Source: Caldilineales bacterium
GTDB lineage: Bacteria; Chloroflexota; Anaerolineae; Caldilineales; Caldilineaceae
Direction of reading: 5' to 3'
DNA: 64,000 nucleotides
Assembly: GCA_012271135.1 (NCBI GenBank)
Contig: JAAXGZ010000096.1
Span: forward strand, 39,569-103,568
Shown here: one piece after another, positions 54,338 through 62,604 of the stretch
How the letters are laid out: each line of letters opens with the position of its first letter
Numbering within the stretch: position 1 is the first letter of the stretch
Position numbers and translations under genes: made by a program
The notes under the pieces: model-generated
Told to the model about the DNA's origin: nothing
Seen by the model: only the letters and a program-made list of their open reading frames with translations
Database searches by the model: none

Positions 54338-55507
54338 ATGAATGTTACCGGCATTGACTGCCACATCCTCCTGGTCCCGGAGTACAGCGTCGCAGCGAAT
54401 TCTTCCGCCCAGGACAATTTGGTCGTCGAGGTCCACGCCGACAACGGTCTGACCGGCATTGGCGAGACGGACACCAATCCCTGGGTGGCCAAGGCCTGCA
54501 TCGAAGCTCCCGGCACCCACGTCATGGGACAAGGCCTGAAGGAAATGCTCCTGGGCCGCGATCCGGAGGATGTGGAAGCAATCTGGTGGGACCTCTATAA
54601 CGGTTCCAAGATGACCGGCCGCCGAGGCGCCCTGATTTGTGCGATGGGCGCCATCGACATGGCGCTCTGGGACCTTCGCGCCAAGGCCCGGGATGTTCCA
54701 GTCCACCGGCTCTTGGACGATCCCGCCCGAGATTTCATTACCCCGTACGCGTCGCTGCTGCCGGACGGCAACACGGTCGAAGAGTACGGCGACTCACTCC
54801 TGTATAAGCTGACGACCGCCCGTGACCTCGGGTACAGGGCCGCCAAGCTCGAGATCTGCATCAACGGACCCTACAGCCACAACGGTCTGCAGGAGGACGA
54901 CGCCCTCGGTGTGGCCATGGTCGAGGCGTGCCGCAAGGCGGTGGGACCGGATTTCACCCTGATGGTGGACGTGGCCTATTCGTGGCCGGACCGGGAGACC
55001 GCGCTACGCGTGATTCAACAGTTGGCGCCTCTGGACATTTTCTTCCTGGAGACGCCCCTGGACATTGACGACCTGGAAGGACATGCCTGGCTGCAGGAGC
55101 GATCGCCGATACCGCTGGCCGCCGGCGAGTGGCAGAACACCCACTTCGAGTTCGAGGACCTGGCGCTGCGCGGCAAACTCGACGTCCTGCAGCCGGACAT
55201 CGGCCGCGTGGGCGGCTTCACGCCGGCCCTGAAGGTTAGGGACCTGGCCGCCCGCACCGACCGGCTGATCGTCCCGCACTGCTGGAAAACCGGCATCGGC
55301 ATCGCCGCGAGTGCCCACTTTGCTGCCGTGTCGCCCATGTGCCCGTACATCGAGTTCCTGCCGGCCAACCTGTCTGAATCGGCACTGCGACAGGAACTGA
55401 CCCATGACGAAATCAGACTTGAGGACGGCGTCATTCCGCTGCCCCGGCAACCGGGCCTGGGCGTGGAACTGAACCGGACTGCATTGGAACGATACAAGGT
55501 TGGTTGA
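54338..55507 (+). CDS. enolase-superfamily (mandelate racemase/dehydratase-like) enzyme
   Basis: A 389-residue enzyme with the capping N-domain and (beta/alpha)7 barrel. Putative catalytic and metal residues are Lys in AAKLEICING, Asp in LMVDVAYSW, Glu in FFLETPLDI, Glu in AAGEWQNTH and His in IVPHCWKTG. The KxE first motif and the HCW C-terminal motif resemble sugar-acid dehydratases and racemases of the mandelate racemase subgroup. Known members abstract a proton next to a carboxylate. Clustering with a sugar importer and epimerase suggests a sugar acid as substrate, an inference. It starts 218 bases after the permease. Confidence 0.85.
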   Translation: MNVTGIDCHILLVPEYSVAANSSAQDNLVVEVHADNGLTGIGETDTNPWVAKACIEAPGTHVMGQGLKEMLLGRDPEDVEAIWWDLYNGSKMTGRRGALICAMGAIDMALWDLRAKARDVPVHRLLDDPARDFITPYASLLPDGNTVEEYGDSLLYKLTTARDLGYRAAKLEICINGPYSHNGLQEDDALGVAMVEACRKAVGPDFTLMVDVAYSWPDRETALRVIQQLAPLDIFFLETPLDIDDLEGHAWLQERSPIPLAAGEWQNTHFEFEDLALRGKLDVLQPDIGRVGGFTPALKVRDLAARTDRLIVPHCWKTGIGIAASAHFAAVSPMCPYIEFLPANLSESALRQELTHDEIRLEDGVIPLPRQPGLGVELNRTALERYKVG

Positions 55508-55524
55508 ACCGGAGGCACGCGGAC

Positions 55525-56235
55525 ATGAAGACGGATGCCGAACAGGCTTTCTTCCTCGAGCACGGATACCTGCACGTGCAGGGAGTCCTGGATCGGGAAC
55601 AGGTCGATTTCTACTGCACGGAATTCGACCGGGTGTGGGAACTGGAAGCACCCAAGGTCAACCAGCACAAGCTGCTCAAGTACCAGTCGTTCATCGACCT
55701 GATCGAGCATCCGCCCATCCTGGAGCGGCAACAGGCGATTTTCGGCAATCAGACCCAGTTGCTGCAATACGACCTGCTGCGGCAGGATGCCAACAGCAAC
55801 ATGCCGGCCCGCAGTTGGCACCGGGACTTCATCTTTCCCGGCGATCGGCCCCACTCCATCAACACCATTGTTTACCTGGATCCCATGTCGCACGAGCGGG
55901 GCCCGACCTGCGTGGTTCCGGGCACCCACCGCGGCGAGGAATATCCGCCTCTGGACCGTATACACACGTCCCTGCCCAGGGAGGTGGAGGTGCTGGCCGA
56001 ACCGGGGGACGCGGTATTCATCAACGGCGCCATCTGGCATTCGGGCGGCGCCAACCGTACCCAGGGCCTGCGCCGTGGCATCTTTCTCTACTTCGGATGG
56101 TGGTGGATGAAACGGTATGAACACGAGACGGACCTGCCATGGCAGGCCAAGGCCAATGCCTCCGAACTGCGCCTCCAACTACTGGGACTCAAGATGCCCG
56201 ATCGGGACGTGCACCAATACGACCCCACCCTTTAG
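55525..56235 (+). CDS. phytanoyl-CoA dioxygenase family protein 2
   Basis: A 236-residue PhyH-type dioxygenase: FFLEHGYLHVQGVLDREQVDFY, metal motif SWHRDFIF (His and Asp), TCVVPGTHRGEEYPP and the distal histidine in FINGAIWHSGGANRT. GGAGG lies ten bases before the ATG at 55525; the frame is also open to a TTG at 55504. The gene starts 17 bases after the enolase-superfamily gene, so it is surely co-transcribed. It is clearly divergent from PhyH 1 and 3, so it is not a simple recent duplicate. Confidence 0.87.
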   Translation: MKTDAEQAFFLEHGYLHVQGVLDREQVDFYCTEFDRVWELEAPKVNQHKLLKYQSFIDLIEHPPILERQQAIFGNQTQLLQYDLLRQDANSNMPARSWHRDFIFPGDRPHSINTIVYLDPMSHERGPTCVVPGTHRGEEYPPLDRIHTSLPREVEVLAEPGDAVFINGAIWHSGGANRTQGLRRGIFLYFGWWWMKRYEHETDLPWQAKANASELRLQLLGLKMPDRDVHQYDPTL

Positions 56236-56325
56236 CTCCCACAGCAGCCGGACCCGGCGGACAGCCGCGCGGGCTGGCGCCACCAGCCTCTACATTAGTC
56301 AGCACCGTTTAGCACAAGGTTCTTT

Positions 56326-57111
56326 ATGCACAGACGCATACAAGTGAAAACACCCGATCCCCAAGACCTGGATGCCCAAGAGCAATGCTTCCGCGACCAT
56401 AGTTGCGTTGTCATCCCGGATCTTCTGTCGCCCGACCTCGTCCGGGAGATGAACGAAGCCATGGACCGAGACATCCAGGCCAACCCGTTCATGTGGTGGA
56501 CCACCGGCTCCCGCAACTACAACTGCAACCTCCTATTGAACGAGCCGGTGTTTGAACACGCCATCCGACCGCCCCGGCTGTTGGCCCTGCTGGAGCGGCT
56601 CATGGACGGACCATTCTGTTTTGAGGAACTGGCCGTGCGGCACCGCACCGGTGAGACCACTGCGGTGCCCACCGACTGGCATCGCGACCGCAACTATTGG
56701 GATGAGCATCCCTTGCGCCTCGACTATCCCCAAATCATCTACTACCTGACCGATGTGGATGAAACCACCCACTGCTTCTCCATCAGTCCGGAACCGGCCG
56801 CGGGCCCGACCCTGCCACCACAGGAACACTTGGAGCGCGGGGGCATTCTTGACTTCCATGGCACGGCCGGCAGCGGCATTCTGTTCAATGCCGCCACGCT
56901 CCACGGCGTGACCCTGCGCGAGACGAACAAGGTGCGGCGCACCATCCAGGTCTACTTCGGCCATCCCGATCGGGCCCCCGTGAGTGATGTCACGCTGATG
57001 CCACCCCGCCTCTGGCGGGACCACCATGACCCGGAAATCCGACGCTTCTACGGGAAATTCAACCGGTATTCCAGGGTGGTGCTAGGCGGACTGGGCATTT
57101 TGGATACGTGA
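56326..57111 (+). CDS. phytanoyl-CoA dioxygenase family protein 3
   Basis: A 261-residue PhyH-type protein with CFRDHSCVVIPDLLSPDLVREMNEAMDRDIQ at the N-terminus, metal motif DWHRDRNYWDEHP and distal histidine in LFNAATLHGVTLRETNKVRRTIQVYFG. The spacing between motifs is longer than in PhyH 2. It follows PhyH 2 by 90 bases and precedes the binding protein by 119 bases. Function is inferred only at family level. Confidence 0.86.
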   Translation: MHRRIQVKTPDPQDLDAQEQCFRDHSCVVIPDLLSPDLVREMNEAMDRDIQANPFMWWTTGSRNYNCNLLLNEPVFEHAIRPPRLLALLERLMDGPFCFEELAVRHRTGETTAVPTDWHRDRNYWDEHPLRLDYPQIIYYLTDVDETTHCFSISPEPAAGPTLPPQEHLERGGILDFHGTAGSGILFNAATLHGVTLRETNKVRRTIQVYFGHPDRAPVSDVTLMPPRLWRDHHDPEIRRFYGKFNRYSRVVLGGLGILDT

Positions 57112-57171
57112 GGCGGCCGGACCGCCGGTGCCGAAGTCAAGCGGATTTCAGGGTTTAGTACCCTTAGCTCT

Positions 57172-57195
57172 GTTGCGATCGCACGACATCGCAAC
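57172..57195. promoter_or_regulatory. 8-bp inverted repeat before binding-protein gene
   Basis: GTTGCGAT and ATCGCAAC around an eight-base spacer, 35 bases before the start codon at 57231. Size and symmetry suit an operator for a LacI-, GntR- or similar dimeric regulator, or an mRNA hairpin. Confidence 0.45.
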
Positions 57196-57230
57196 TTCAC
57201 ATTCCGTCTGTCAAACAGGGAGAAATTCCT

Positions 57231-58607
57231 ATGACCATGTTGGAGAAACGAAGTCAACTGGGCCGACGCGCGTTTCTGCGCCTGGCGGCAGGTGCCTCCG
57301 CCACGGCGGCGCTGGTCGCCTGTGCACCGCCGACGGCTGCACCTTCGGAAGAAGCCGGTGAAGCCGCCGACATGGAGCAGATCGAGATCGGCTTCGCTTG
57401 GTGGACAGGTGGCGAACAGGCCAACGCTCTGTTTGAGGAAGCAGTGGATCGTTTCGAGGCTGCTTTCCCCAATATTCATGTAGTGCGCGACTCCGTGCCC
57501 TACGGCGAGTTCCACACCAAGATCTTAACCGGGTATGCCGGAGGCGATGCGCCGGACTGCCACGGGGTGCCCTGGGGTACCGTCTGGTCTATGGCCCACA
57601 GGGGCGTCCTCCTGGACATGAACGGTTTGGTTGAAGGCGATCCCGAAATCGACTGGGAAGGCATGTGGCCGGCTGTGACTGAAGGATGTTACTACCCGCC
57701 GGGCACCATCATCTCCCTGCCCCGCGAGTCGTTTGGTCTGCGGCTCTACTTCTACAACAAGACCATCTACCAGGAAGCGGGAATCGATACTCCGGACGTG
57801 GCGATGGATGCCGGCGATTGGAATGCCGGCAACTGGACCTGGGATGCTTGGCGGGAACAGGCGGGCCAACTGACCCAGTTCGACGAGAACGGACGCCGGA
57901 CCATCATGGGCTCCAACCAGAGCGCCGACTACTGGAACCTGCACACGGTGATCCCGTCGTTCGGGCATTCCATGTTCAACGAAGACGTGACCCACTTCAA
58001 CCTGGATGCCGAACCAGTGGTGGCCTGGCTGGAGACGCTGCCCGTGATGATCAACGAGGAACGATCGCTGGGCAAGCCCGATGAGACCGCCGATTTTGAC
58101 TGGGCCTCCAACGGAAAGCAGGCCATCGTCCGGTCCTCCACTTGGTCCATCCCCAACTACCGCGTAAGCTGGGAGGACATCGACTGGGACTTTGTGCCTC
58201 CTCCCAGGGGCTCCCACGGCCACTCGAACTTTGTCGGCAACGACTACCACTCGATCAACGGCACCGGGACCGCCAACGTCGACGCGGCTTGGGAACTGCT
58301 GAAGTTCATCAATTCGCCAGGCGAAGATCTGTGGTGGGCCCAGAACTTCTTCGGAGCCCCCTTCCGCAAGGAGAACGTTGAGCCTTGGGCCAACAGCCTG
58401 AACGAAATTCTGCCGCGCAACGGGTGGAAGTACATGCTGGACATGACCAACACGGCAACGCCGTGGACTCCGGTCCCGTTCCAGGAAGAACTGAACACCA
58501 TCCACTCCAATGAAATTGGTCAGGCCATCCTTGGTGAACGGCCGGTTCAGGAAGTGGTTGACAGCATTACGAGCAAGATCGACGCCATGATCGCGGAATT
58601 CGAATAG
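57231..58607 (+). CDS. sugar ABC transporter solute-binding protein
   Basis: A 458-residue family 1 binding protein. LGRRAFLRLAAGASATAALVAC is a twin-arginine and lipobox-type signal, followed by a Pro/Ala/Glu linker. The mature part shows EQANALFEEAVDRFEAAFPNIHVVRDSVPYGEFHTKILTGYAGGDAPDCHGV and YFYNKTIYQEAGIDTP. GGGAG precedes the ATG. It is the last gene of the cluster and presumably serves the permeases at 52279 and 53235; binding proteins at the end of such operons are less usual. A strong terminator follows. Confidence 0.88.
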   Translation: MTMLEKRSQLGRRAFLRLAAGASATAALVACAPPTAAPSEEAGEAADMEQIEIGFAWWTGGEQANALFEEAVDRFEAAFPNIHVVRDSVPYGEFHTKILTGYAGGDAPDCHGVPWGTVWSMAHRGVLLDMNGLVEGDPEIDWEGMWPAVTEGCYYPPGTIISLPRESFGLRLYFYNKTIYQEAGIDTPDVAMDAGDWNAGNWTWDAWREQAGQLTQFDENGRRTIMGSNQSADYWNLHTVIPSFGHSMFNEDVTHFNLDAEPVVAWLETLPVMINEERSLGKPDETADFDWASNGKQAIVRSSTWSIPNYRVSWEDIDWDFVPPPRGSHGHSNFVGNDYHSINGTGTANVDAAWELLKFINSPGEDLWWAQNFFGAPFRKENVEPWANSLNEILPRNGWKYMLDMTNTATPWTPVPFQEELNTIHSNEIGQAILGERPVQEVVDSITSKIDAMIAEFE

Positions 58608-58629
58608 GCCGCAGTCCTGCACCGATCCG

Positions 58630-58675
58630 GCCGGCGGTGCCCGGAGCATCTCACTCCGGGCATTGCCGGCTTTTT
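58630..58675 (+). terminator. rho-independent terminator of the PhyH/ABC cluster
   Basis: A 17-bp stem (two G-T wobbles) with a 7-base loop, followed immediately by TTTTT, 23 bases after the binding-protein stop codon. Confidence 0.88.
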
Positions 58676-58700
58676 GTTGCCTCCCTTCAAACTGCATCAA

Positions 58701-58726
58701 ACGGCCCCGGACACATCCGGGGCCGT
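58701..58726 (-). terminator. 10-bp hairpin downstream of the sigma factor gene
   Basis: ACGGCCCCGG pairs with CCGGGGCCGT around ACACAT, 62 bases after the sigma-factor stop on the minus strand, with TTT following. It probably ends the dnaG-sigma operon. Confidence 0.5.
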
Positions 58727-58787
58727 TCTACACAGTGGAGCTGTTGGGGGCGGACGAAGGCGGAGCGTGCTCCTGCCCGTCCGAACT

Positions 58788-59894
58788 TCAGATGATGAAC
58801 TCGCGCAGGTGTCGTCCGCAGTCTTCGGCGTAGATTTTCTGCAGGGCTTCCTTAACGATCTGGCGTACCCGTTCACGCGTTATGTCAAACTCCTTGCCGA
58901 GGTCGTCCAACGTCAGCGGCTCCTGATCGTCCAGTCCGAACCGGTTGTTGATGATGCCCCTTTCTCGGGGATCAAGGTCGTTCAACACGTCGTTGACCTG
59001 TTCCTTCATGATTTCAATGCTGGCGGCTTCGGCCGGTTCCGGCGAATTTTCGTCCTCGACGATATCCAGCAACAGCGCATCTTCGCCGTGGTGCACCGGT
59101 GAATACAGGCTGACAGGGGCCGTGTCCAAGCTGAGCAGGTTTCTGACTCTGTCAACGGCCTCTTCGGCCACGGCCCGCACATCCTCGTCCGCCACCAGGT
59201 GACAGGCGTCGGTTGTCAACACCCAATCCGGGATCAACTCCTCAATCGATCGATCCAGATGGCCGGTTTCCAGACACAGCTCCAGCAGCGAGGGATCGCG
59301 GCCCAGCAATCCTCGCAGATGCTTGCGCGTGCGCTCGATTTTCTTCAGCTTGTCAACGACGTGCACCGGTAGTCGAATCGTGCGCGCCTGGTCCGCCAAA
59401 GCCCGGCTGATGGACTGACGAATCCACCACGTGGCATAGGTGCTGAACTTGAAACCGCGGGTGGGATCGAACTTCTCGACCGCCTTCATCAGGCCGACGT
59501 TCCCCTCCTGAATCAGGTCCAGGAAGCTGACGCCGTTGTTGCGCTGGCGGTTGGCTTGGCTGATGACCAGGCGCAGATTGCAGTTGGCCAGCCGTTCCTG
59601 GGCCATCTGGCCGTCCGCAATCACCTGGGCCAGTCGTCCGCGCTCTTCGGGATCCGTCTCGTAATCCAGCCTGGCGCGGGCCTGGCCGGCATGGATCATG
59701 GCCGTGGCCAGCAACTTCTCCTCGTCCGCGGTCAGAAGCGGATGCCGCCCCACGTCGCGCATGTAGACCTGGATGGGATCCAGCGATCCGGCCCAGTCCG
59801 CCGGTCCGGCATCCGTCAGCGGCGCCCCCACCTGTCTGATGGCAACGGCGCCGTCGTCCAGACTGGTCGAATAGCGGGTGTCGATTACAGCCAT
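58788..59894 (-). CDS. rpoD: RNA polymerase sigma factor, RpoD/SigA-like
   Basis: A sigma-70 factor of 368 residues. Region 1.2 is DPIQVYMRDVGRHPLLTADEEKLLA, region 2 contains VSFLDLIQEGNVGLMKAVEKFDPTRGFKFSTYATWWIRQSISRAL with ARTIRLPVHV after it, and region 4 is LDPRERGIINNRFG...TLDDLGKEFDITRERVRQIVKEALQKI. Region 1.1 is absent, as in many short primary sigmas. I take the ATG at 59894 with AGGTG six to eight bases before it. It follows dnaG by 38 bases, the conserved macromolecular-synthesis arrangement, supporting a primary-type role; a group 2 paralogue cannot be ruled out. Confidence 0.9.
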   Translation of the reverse strand: MAVIDTRYSTSLDDGAVAIRQVGAPLTDAGPADWAGSLDPIQVYMRDVGRHPLLTADEEKLLATAMIHAGQARARLDYETDPEERGRLAQVIADGQMAQERLANCNLRLVISQANRQRNNGVSFLDLIQEGNVGLMKAVEKFDPTRGFKFSTYATWWIRQSISRALADQARTIRLPVHVVDKLKKIERTRKHLRGLLGRDPSLLELCLETGHLDRSIEELIPDWVLTTDACHLVADEDVRAVAEEAVDRVRNLLSLDTAPVSLYSPVHHGEDALLLDIVEDENSPEPAEAASIEIMKEQVNDVLNDLDPRERGIINNRFGLDDQEPLTLDDLGKEFDITRERVRQIVKEALQKIYAEDCGRHLREFII

Positions 59895-59932
59895 GGTGTT
59901 CACCTATGCTACGTCGTTTGGGTCGATGATGG

Positions 59933-61864
59933 TTACGAATGGGCCAAAGCCGCCACCCTGACGGGCTGCAGCGGGTTGTATGTGTGTTGGTGGTCTTGAA
60001 TCACACGCAAGTCCGCCATCACTGCAAGAAAAGCGTCGGGATCCTGCTCAATGTCAATCGTCTCGCGGTACTGTTGCAACTGCAGCGCGCGCATCTCCAA
60101 TAGCAACCTCACTACCTCCCTGGACGCTTCCGAATTGGTGTTGCCTTCCATTACCTGCCCGGACAGCACGTCGTCCTGTTCATTCAACACGCTTCGGAAG
60201 TAATCGACCGCTGACGGGTCAAGTCCCGCCTCGAATTGGTCGCGATCCCACTCGGCGTCCGGATCGATGTTCAGCAACCGACCGTACAGGTTCCGCGCCT
60301 GGTTGTTGATGAAATCCTCGGGGGACAGCATTCGCAGGTTCGGTTCAAACCCTGCCAGAATATGGTTGATCTGCTCGCGCAGTCGATGCGGATCGCGCAA
60401 CAGGACCAACAGGACCTTCCGCTCCAGCCGATGGCGCCGGGACCCGCGTTCCTGGAGCTGCACGGCGGGCCGTCGGAAGGATTCCTCCCGCTCGACAACG
60501 GTGCCCGTCTCCTCCGTCTCCGTGCCCGCATCCGGTTTGGGCATCCGCATCCGGTCGGCCACCATGCGCTGCAACAGTCCCGGTGCGGTGGCAAAACGGG
60601 ATTCCAACTGCTTGACGTATTCGTCCCGCGCGATTTCCTGATGGACTTCCGCCAGGACTTCCACCAAGAGCTCGACGGCCGCCTGTTTCTGCTCGGGAAC
60701 CTCAAGGCGGAAGGCTCGCTCGACATGGTTCGCATAGAAGTTGACGAGAGTCAGGGCGCGTCCGACGACCTCCTTCCAACCGTCGGCATCCTTCCGAATC
60801 AGGTCGTCCGGATCGCGCCCTTCCGGCATCGATGCAATCCGCAGGGCCATTTCAGGACGATTGTGGCCGGAGTTCCGATCATCCCGATTGCGGGCGCGCA
60901 GCGTGGCCCGAGCCTTCTCCAACCCCCGCAGTGTCGCCTGCTGGCCGGCGGCGTCCGCGTCAAGGGCAAACACCACCTGCGACGTATACCCGCGCAACAG
61001 CCCCAACTGAGCCGGGGTCACTGCGGTGCCCAGGCAGGCAACCGTGTTTGCGAACCCGAACTGATGGGCCGTGACGACATCCAGATACCCCTCCACCAGC
61101 ACGGCTTCGCCAAGTCTGCGGATGGGTCCGGCTGCGTGTTCGATGCCGTAGAGCACCTGGCTTTTGTTGAACAGGGGCGTGGTCGGCGAGTTGATGTACT
61201 TGGCACCTTGCGCCTCGCCGTCCAATGCGCGCGCTCCGAAGCCCACAACCCGGCCGCGGGCATCCCGGATAGGGAACATCAGCCGGCCGCGGTACCGGTC
61301 CCGATAGGAACCCCTCGCCTCGTCGTGGTAGAGCAATCCCGTCTGCAGAACGTGGCTTTCGGAAAAGCCCTGGCCTTGCAGAAAGGACACCAGACTGTCC
61401 CATGACCTGTCACTGTAGCCCAACTGGAATGCATCGACCATCTCCGGCGCCACACCGCGTTGCTTCAGATAATTCCGGGCGACCTTGCCTTCGTTGGTTT
61501 CGTGCAGGGCCGTGGCAAAGAAGGCGGCGGTTCTGCCCATAATCTCCCGCACCGGGTCCAGGGGATCAGGGGCCTGCCGTTTCCGCGCCAATTCCACGCC
61601 GGCCTCGGCCGCGAGCTTCTTGAGCGCATCAAAAAACTCCAGTCCCTCCACCTTCATCAGGAACTTGAAGAGATCACCGCCCTCGCCGCAGGCGCCGAAG
61701 CAGTGCCAGGTGCCTCGCTCGGGCGACACCACGAAACTGGGAGTCTTCTCCTGATGAAACGGGCAACAGGCCTTATAGCTGCTGCCGGCACGGATCAGCG
61801 TGACGTAGCGTCCAATGAATTCCACCAGATCGATCCGGTCCCGGATCTGTTCACGCTCGTCCAT
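59933..61864 (-). CDS. dnaG: DNA primase
   Basis: DnaG of 643 residues. The N-terminal zinc-binding domain has CCPFHQEKTPSFVV...WHCFGACGEGGD (CHC2 type). The catalytic core has RLMFPIRDARGRVVGFGARAL, and the TOPRIM motifs are EAVLVEGYLDVVTAHQFG and VFALDADAAGQQATLRGLE. The C-terminal helicase-interaction domain is helical. It makes RNA primers on the lagging strand with DnaB. It starts 26 bases after the SCP2-like gene. Confidence 0.95.
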   Translation of the reverse strand: MDEREQIRDRIDLVEFIGRYVTLIRAGSSYKACCPFHQEKTPSFVVSPERGTWHCFGACGEGGDLFKFLMKVEGLEFFDALKKLAAEAGVELARKRQAPDPLDPVREIMGRTAAFFATALHETNEGKVARNYLKQRGVAPEMVDAFQLGYSDRSWDSLVSFLQGQGFSESHVLQTGLLYHDEARGSYRDRYRGRLMFPIRDARGRVVGFGARALDGEAQGAKYINSPTTPLFNKSQVLYGIEHAAGPIRRLGEAVLVEGYLDVVTAHQFGFANTVACLGTAVTPAQLGLLRGYTSQVVFALDADAAGQQATLRGLEKARATLRARNRDDRNSGHNRPEMALRIASMPEGRDPDDLIRKDADGWKEVVGRALTLVNFYANHVERAFRLEVPEQKQAAVELLVEVLAEVHQEIARDEYVKQLESRFATAPGLLQRMVADRMRMPKPDAGTETEETGTVVEREESFRRPAVQLQERGSRRHRLERKVLLVLLRDPHRLREQINHILAGFEPNLRMLSPEDFINNQARNLYGRLLNIDPDAEWDRDQFEAGLDPSAVDYFRSVLNEQDDVLSGQVMEGNTNSEASREVVRLLLEMRALQLQQYRETIDIEQDPDAFLAVMADLRVIQDHQHTYNPLQPVRVAALAHS

Positions 61865-61890
61865 GCGGCTTCACAAAGACAACGACCGCG

Positions 61891-62274
61891 TCAAGGGGCC
61901 CGAGTATCCAGGTCTTGATATATCGACCGCGCTGCCTGGAGCAGTTCGGCAAAGGGCATGGCCCGAAACACGTTGCCCTGCGACCGGATGTCGCCGTTCA
62001 TGAAGGACTTGCGGAAGGAAGCCTCCTCCATCAGGATGCGGTGGAGCAGGTCGACTGGCAGGTACAGTTCCAAGTCTGCCCGGCCCGGCCTTGGATCCCA
62101 AAACACATCCTGAAGGCGCCCATCCACCAAAATCTCCTGATCCATGCCCTCCAGCCGGACCCGGACCACCAGGCCGGAGGTACCGAACGCCTGCATCGCC
62201 GCCGTTTCCTTTTGCAGGCGCTCAAAGGTGGTCTGTAATCGGAGGATCACCGGGTGGTCTGCGGTCGAGTTCAT
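61891..62274 (-). CDS. SCP2-like sterol-carrier-fold protein
   Basis: A 127-residue protein. GLVVRVRLEGMDQEILVDGRLQDVFWDPRPGRADLELYLPVDLLHRILMEEASFRKSFMNGDIRSQGNVFRAMPFAELLQAARSIY follows the SCP2 layout: a short beta sheet, a helix with the ILMxE motif, a 'GDI..QG' turn and a final helix. SCP2 domains bind lipids or other hydrophobic ligands. The ATG at 62274 is chosen; eight more codons are open upstream. It leads the dnaG-sigma operon, an unusual place for such a protein. Confidence 0.65.
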   Translation of the reverse strand: MNSTADHPVILRLQTTFERLQKETAAMQAFGTSGLVVRVRLEGMDQEILVDGRLQDVFWDPRPGRADLELYLPVDLLHRILMEEASFRKSFMNGDIRSQGNVFRAMPFAELLQAARSIYQDLDTRAP

Positions 62275-62604
62275 GTCTTGGCTGCAACGCGAAGCCAACG
62301 GGTTGCGATGCCCTGCGGTGGGCTCGCACTCGCCGCTGTCTGTCGGTCAATGCGCCCGGGCCGGCGGGTGGGATCCGATGAGGTGGTATGGAGACGAAGG
62401 GCGGCGATCAGGCCGCCAGGCTGAAATCCGGGATGCGGGCACGGCACCGCCCGTGTTCCTATGCCACAATCCTAAGTAGGCGCGCAGACCAGAGCCGGAT
62501 CGATTTCGGACCTGTGTCTGACATGCCGGCTGCTCTGTTCAGGGTCGCTGCACGCTGGCCTGGCCGCTCGGGCACACCCCTTTCAACACAACCCGGATTC
62601 CACC
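62275..62604. other. 330-base divergent intergenic region
   Basis: Should contain the promoters of the SCP2-dnaG-sigma operon and of the DUF3179 gene. No box pair stood out and no RNA was recognised. Confidence 0.4.
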
